Of a stretch of 40,113 nt of DNA, positions 37,005-40,113 are shown piece after piece. The position numbers and the translations under genes were made by a program. The DNA is from an uncultured Prochlorococcus sp. (GTDB lineage: Bacteria; Cyanobacteriota; Cyanobacteriia; PCC-6307; Cyanobiaceae). A model generated the notes under the pieces. It saw nothing but the letters and a program-made list of their open reading frames with translations, did no database searches and had not been told where the DNA came from. Numbering within the stretch: position 1 is the first letter of the stretch; each line of letters begins with the position of its first letter. The stretch spans positions 1-40,113 of the forward strand of contig CACARV010000005.1 of NCBI GenBank assembly GCA_902535025.1. Direction: 5' to 3'.

Positions 37005-38123
37005 CTAGCCTTTCGTCAAGTATTGTTGCTCTTTATTTTGGCCTTGCCACACAGGAACAGTGAAATGAAAGCATGAACCTACACCAATTTCAGATACTAC
37101 CCAAATTCTGCCCCCATGAACCTCTACTATCCTTCTGCAAACAGACAGCCCAATCCCAAATCCTGAAGTTCCTTCAGATGTCTGTGGCAGCCTAACTCTA
37201 TCTAGAAAAATTCTTTTTTGTTCGGTCAAAGGAATGCCCGCACCTTTGTCACAAATTGTTATTTCTACCCATTGATTTGTCTTATGGATCATTGTGATTT
37301 TTATAGATCCAGAATCTTTAGAAAATTTAATAGCATTTTCTATTAAGTTTAAAAAGACTTGCCTCATTCTTCTTTGATCTGCGAATACACTTGGCAAGTC
37401 AGAAGGAATATCAGTATCAATTTCAATATTCCTTAATCTCCAGAATTTTTCTAATTCAAGTATAACTTCAGCGCTAATATTACCTAAGTCAATTTTCTGA
37501 GGATTAAATAAGGCTTCCCATTTCGTTGTTCCAACCTCTAATAGATCCTGAGATAAGAGTTCAATCTCTTCTAAACGTCGTTTAATTACCTCTTGTAATT
37601 TTGATATATCTATTTGTCCAAGTTTTTGACTTTGTACTGCCAAAGTGGCTGCAGTCAAGGGGGTTCTTAATTCATGAGCGACCATTCTTAATAATCTTTC
37701 CTGAGATTCTATTCTCTTTGTTAATGTCTCATTTTCTTGTCTTAAAACAAGAAGTTCGTCTTCTAGAAGAAATTCTTTTTGAGTTCTTACCGAATCAATT
37801 TTAGAGGCTTGCAAATTAATTCCTAGATTTTTTGTTAAGCCTTCTTGTGTCCACCTTGGCAACCATTTCTGTAATTGGGAGAAAATATTACTTCCAGCAA
37901 ATATTTGTTTTGGAGCTGGAGAAACCTTTATTAGAGCCGGAAGTGCAACTAATCTATGTAATTCAAGTAACTCAGGTTGTTCTGAGGGTTCAGAGATCTG
38001 AAGGGATATCTCAAATTCACAATCATCTGATTCTAAATAAGCTATAAGCGATTTAATATCACTACTAGAAAGTTGATTTCTAGCGGCTACCAGTATTAAT
38101 TTTAGTTCTTTTTTTTCATCCAA
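37005..38123 (-). CDS. sasA: Circadian clock sensor histidine kinase SasA
   Basis: A 372-residue kinase. Residues about 5-100 form a thioredoxin-like KaiB-type domain ([14 protein letters not shown] and [20 protein letters not shown]), which docks on KaiC. A coiled-coil-like linker is followed by the HisKA box with the phosphoacceptor His150 in [16 protein letters not shown]. The ATPase has the N-box [12 protein letters not shown], the G1 box DKGAGIPL and the G2 box [18 protein letters not shown]. It passes clock state from KaiC to the response regulator RpaA. The start is TTG at 38123, as no other start lies in frame upstream and the conserved KaiB-like strand begins at residue 8. The tRNA-Glu gene lies 40 bases downstream. 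Confidence 0.95.
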   Translation of the reverse strand: MDEKKELKLILVAARNQLSSSDIKSLIAYLESDDCEFEISLQISEPSEQPELLELHRLVALPALIKVSPAPKQIFAGSNIFSQLQKWLPRWTQEGLTKNLGINLQASKIDSVRTQKEFLLEDELLVLRQENETLTKRIESQERLLRMVAHELRTPLTAATLAVQSQKLGQIDISKLQEVIKRRLEEIELLSQDLLEVGTTKWEALFNPQKIDLGNISAEVILELEKFWRLRNIEIDTDIPSDLPSVFADQRRMRQVFLNLIENAIKFSKDSGSIKITMIHKTNQWVEITICDKGAGIPLTEQKRIFLDRVRLPQTSEGTSGFGIGLSVCRRIVEVHGGRIWVVSEIGVGSCFHFTVPVWQGQNKEQQYLTKG

Positions 38124-38229
38124 ATGAAATCCTCTGAAGTGTTGAAAAGCTGTTAATCCTTATAAACACATTAAGATATTTATTTTTATTCTACAGATAA
38201 GCTATGAAATAAATAAGTCTAATTTATAT

Positions 38230-38769
38230 ATGGTTGTTATTAATCAAAAAAAGAATTTAAATTTCGGCGAAAATCCACCAGAAATCAGCTTAAATAGTAA
38301 TCTCAAAAGATGGTTTTCTAGAAATATTGGACTTTGGAAATCTAATAGAACATATTTTCTCGAACAAAGTAAAAAAACTCATAATTTATGTATGAATTTA
38401 AAAATACAAGCCCTTGAAAATAAATCTGAATGGGAATCACACTACAAATTTACTTGGTACCCCGAAAAAAAATATAATTTTTTTGATGAAAATCCGCAAT
38501 ATAAAGAAAAAGGAGAAATGAGTGCATTCTTAAAGGGTCACCAACTTTTTAGGGAGAGTTTTTATTTTAGTAATGAAGAAGGTATATCAAATATTAGGCA
38601 AGTAGATGAACATGAAATGATTTTTGAATCATCTTATAATGATTGGTATATCATTGAACATACAAGATTAATTGATTCCGACAACTATAGATTTAGAGTT
38701 ATTTATTCATGGAATAAAAATAAACTCGAAATAGTAGAGAATCATCACGAAATAAAAATTGTCGAGTAA
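38230..38769 (+). CDS. Lipocalin-like protein, possibly related to CpeS-type lyases
   Basis: A 179-residue cytoplasmic protein dominated by predicted beta strands. The segment SNLKRWFSRNIGLWKSNRTYFL (about residues 22-43) resembles the start of CpeS/CpcS phycobilin lyases, whose sequence runs FF...SAGKWxSQRT, and further strands such as KGEMSAFLKGHQLFRESFYF and YRFRVIYSWNKNK could form the remaining barrel. If so, it is a calycin-fold protein that could hold a linear tetrapyrrole or another ligand. The similarity is distant and judged by eye, so the lyase role is uncertain. It starts with ATG and follows a roughly 100-base gap after the divergent sasA. Confidence 0.5.
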   Translation: MVVINQKKNLNFGENPPEISLNSNLKRWFSRNIGLWKSNRTYFLEQSKKTHNLCMNLKIQALENKSEWESHYKFTWYPEKKYNFFDENPQYKEKGEMSAFLKGHQLFRESFYFSNEEGISNIRQVDEHEMIFESSYNDWYIIEHTRLIDSDNYRFRVIYSWNKNKLEIVENHHEIKIVE

Positions 38770-38825
38770 GAACTTTTATAGAATAAGTAAAAAAAATGTT
38801 ATCTTAAACTAATATAATTTTGTCA

Positions 38826-39269
38826 ATGAGCATAAATTTTTATCCCAAAAGAATATCTAACTTACTTGGTTATAGTATTTTTTTAGCATTAACAATTTTT
38901 GAGCTTATTTTAATAAATAATAATACCAAAGCTGAAAAAAATACAGTTGCTGCTACTGAAAAAGATCTTTACTTATATCGACAAATGGGGGCCTCATATT
39001 TGTGTATCGCATCCAAGGCTGAAATAGATTTTAAAAAAGGTCTTGGTATTGCAAGTGCTACTTATACGAATGTAATTGTAGGTAAACATGGGGGATTTAT
39101 CAAAGGACTAGGTAACAAAAAACTTGACGAGAAAAGACTTTATAACTCTGGCACATTCCAGATTCTTGGAAGTGCAATTAACATATGTCCCGAAAGCATT
39201 CCAAGGCCAATAAAAGAAGATTACACAAAGAAATACAACCAAATCATAAAAAATAATAAAAGAAAGTAG
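38826..39269 (+). CDS. Exported or anchored small protein, unknown
   Basis: A 147-residue protein from the ATG at 38826; a TTG six bases upstream is less likely. A hydrophobic stretch at about residues 12-32 (LLGYSIFLALTIFELILINN) precedes a soluble domain, giving either a signal peptide or an N-terminal anchor. The domain has MGASYLCIASKAEIDFKKGL, SATYTNVIVGKHGGFI and AINICPESIPRP, with two cysteines (C60 and C121) that could form a disulfide outside the cytoplasm. I believe similar proteins occur in marine picocyanobacteria, but no function is known to me. It converges on prs with an eight-base gap. Confidence 0.6.
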   Translation: MSINFYPKRISNLLGYSIFLALTIFELILINNNTKAEKNTVAATEKDLYLYRQMGASYLCIASKAEIDFKKGLGIASATYTNVIVGKHGGFIKGLGNKKLDEKRLYNSGTFQILGSAINICPESIPRPIKEDYTKKYNQIIKNNKRK

Positions 39270-39277
39270 TTTATTAT

Positions 39278-40113
39278 TTATCTGAACATTGAGCTAACTG
39301 AACTTTCCTCATGGATTCTCCAAATAGCCTCACCAAGCATATTTGCAACAGAAAGGACTTTTAGCTGCGGGAAATCCTCTTTAAGGTTAACCGGTATGCT
39401 GTTAGTAACAATAACTTGTTCAAATAGATCCTTCGTGCTCAATCTTTCAAGAGATGGAGGAGAAAACACAGCATGAGAAGCGCACGCAAATATTCTACGT
39501 GCTCCTTCTTTTTTTAATAAATTTGCTCCAGAGCATATAGTTCCACCTGTATCAATCATATCGTCTATGAGAATGGCTGTTTTCCCTTTAACCTCCCCAA
39601 TAACTGTTAGACTTTCAGCTATATTGTGAGATGCTCTTCTTTTGTCAATTATAGCGAGGGGAGCATCATTCATTAATTTTGCGAATGCCCTTGCTCTAGC
39701 CACTCCACCTACATCAGGTGAAACAACCACAACTTCCTCTAAATTTAAAGTTTCTAAATAATCAATCAAAACTGGTGATCCATAAATATGATCACATGGT
39801 ATGTCGAAGTAACCTTGTATTTGAGCTGAATGCAAATCCATAGCAAGAACTCTATCTACACCTGATTTCTCGAGCAAATTGGCTGTAAGCTTCGCAGTTA
39901 TTGACTCTCTCCCTGAAGTTTTCCTATCTGCCCTTGCATATCCAAAATACGGAATAACTGCTGTTATTTGCCTAGCCGAAGCCCTCTTGCAAGCGTCCAC
40001 CATAATCATTAGTTCCATTAAACTGTCATTTACAGGGGCACATGTAGGTTGTATTAGAAATACATCGCAACCTCTAATGGATTGCTGAATTTGAACATAA
40101 AGTTCGCCATCAG
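39278..40113 (-). CDS. prs: Ribose-phosphate pyrophosphokinase, N-terminus cut by window
   Basis: The minus-strand frame stays open to the right edge, so the ATG at 40018 is internal: the codons before it read RGCDVFLIQPTCAPVNDSLMEL, split here as RGCDVFLIQP and TCAPVNDSLMEL, which is conserved PRPP synthetase sequence. About 278 residues are visible and roughly 50 are missing. The PRPP-binding loop is ILIDDMIDTGGTICSGA, and the catalytic region includes YFGYARADRKTSGRESITAKL and AMDLHSAQIQGYFDIP. The enzyme makes PRPP for nucleotides, histidine and tryptophan, and its product feeds guaB3 and hisH pathways also present in this window. Confidence 0.96.
   Translation of the reverse strand, partial: DGELYVQIQQSIRGCDVFLIQPTCAPVNDSLMELMIMVDACKRASARQITAVIPYFGYARADRKTSGRESITAKLTANLLEKSGVDRVLAMDLHSAQIQGYFDIPCDHIYGSPVLIDYLETLNLEEVVVVSPDVGGVARARAFAKLMNDAPLAIIDKRRASHNIAESLTVIGEVKGKTAILIDDMIDTGGTICSGANLLKKEGARRIFACASHAVFSPPSLERLSTKDLFEQVIVTNSIPVNLKEDFPQLKVLSVANMLGEAIWRIHEESSVSSMFR

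Overview
The window is a dense, AT-rich (roughly one third G+C by eye) chromosomal segment of a marine picocyanobacterium, best matched to high-light-adapted Prochlorococcus; I cannot name the strain. The evidence is chlI, petG, petH, a CytM-type cytochrome c, a lycopene cyclase, the clock kinase SasA, the small RNA Yfr1 between guaB3 and trxA, very short intergenic gaps, and a ferredoxin-NADP reductase that carries a membrane anchor where phycobilisome cyanobacteria carry a CpcD linker domain. I see no insertion sequence, integrase, prophage, CRISPR array or other clear sign of recent transfer. No gene-free stretch exceeds about 230 bases.

Layout. 1-3.0 kb (+): alpha-E protein (cut by the left edge), transglutaminase-like protease, cupin-like protein, and an exported pentapeptide-repeat protein. 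3.0-10.5 kb: two tiny membrane proteins, a PfkB sugar kinase, a DUF2834 protein, an MFS transporter back to back with a DUF1400 hydrolase, and half of a peptide-type ABC importer. 10.5-17.5 kb (mostly -): homoserine dehydrogenase, SufE, 5-formyl-THF cyclo-ligase, RuvC, ChlI, a TrmJ-like methyltransferase, CytM, then PetG (+, 39 residues), RsmD, HisH and thioredoxin. 17.5-19 kb: Yfr1 and GuaB3. 19-22.9 kb (+): gyrA and lycopene cyclase. 22.9-28.3 kb: GH57 enzyme (-), leuA and a small membrane protein (+), and a membrane HD-domain phosphohydrolase (-). 28.4-30.7 kb (+): folD, crtE and a DUF212 protein. 30.7-36.2 kb (-): petH, zwf, opcA, cobB. 36.3-40.1 kb: SRPBCC protein, tRNA-Glu(UUC), sasA, a lipocalin-like protein, an exported small protein, and prs (cut by the right edge).

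How the genes fit together. Photosynthesis and redox functions recur (chlI, petG, cytM, trxA, petH). zwf and opcA with petH upstream on the same strand form an NADPH-centred block. folD, crtE and a lipid-phosphatase-like protein form a co-directional group beside the carotenoid theme set by crtL. The clock is represented by SasA. The genome is extremely compact: convergent genes abut or overlap, two convergent pairs share one TTAA as both stop codons, petG and rsmD overlap tail to tail by 24 bases, and one divergent pair has only two bases between its GTG start codons. Most of the window is ordinary core genome. The items most worth checking are the PetH anchor and repeat linker, the candidate operator upstream of petH, the shortened HD phosphodiesterase, the alpha-E/transglutaminase pair, and the T-arm of tRNA-Glu.
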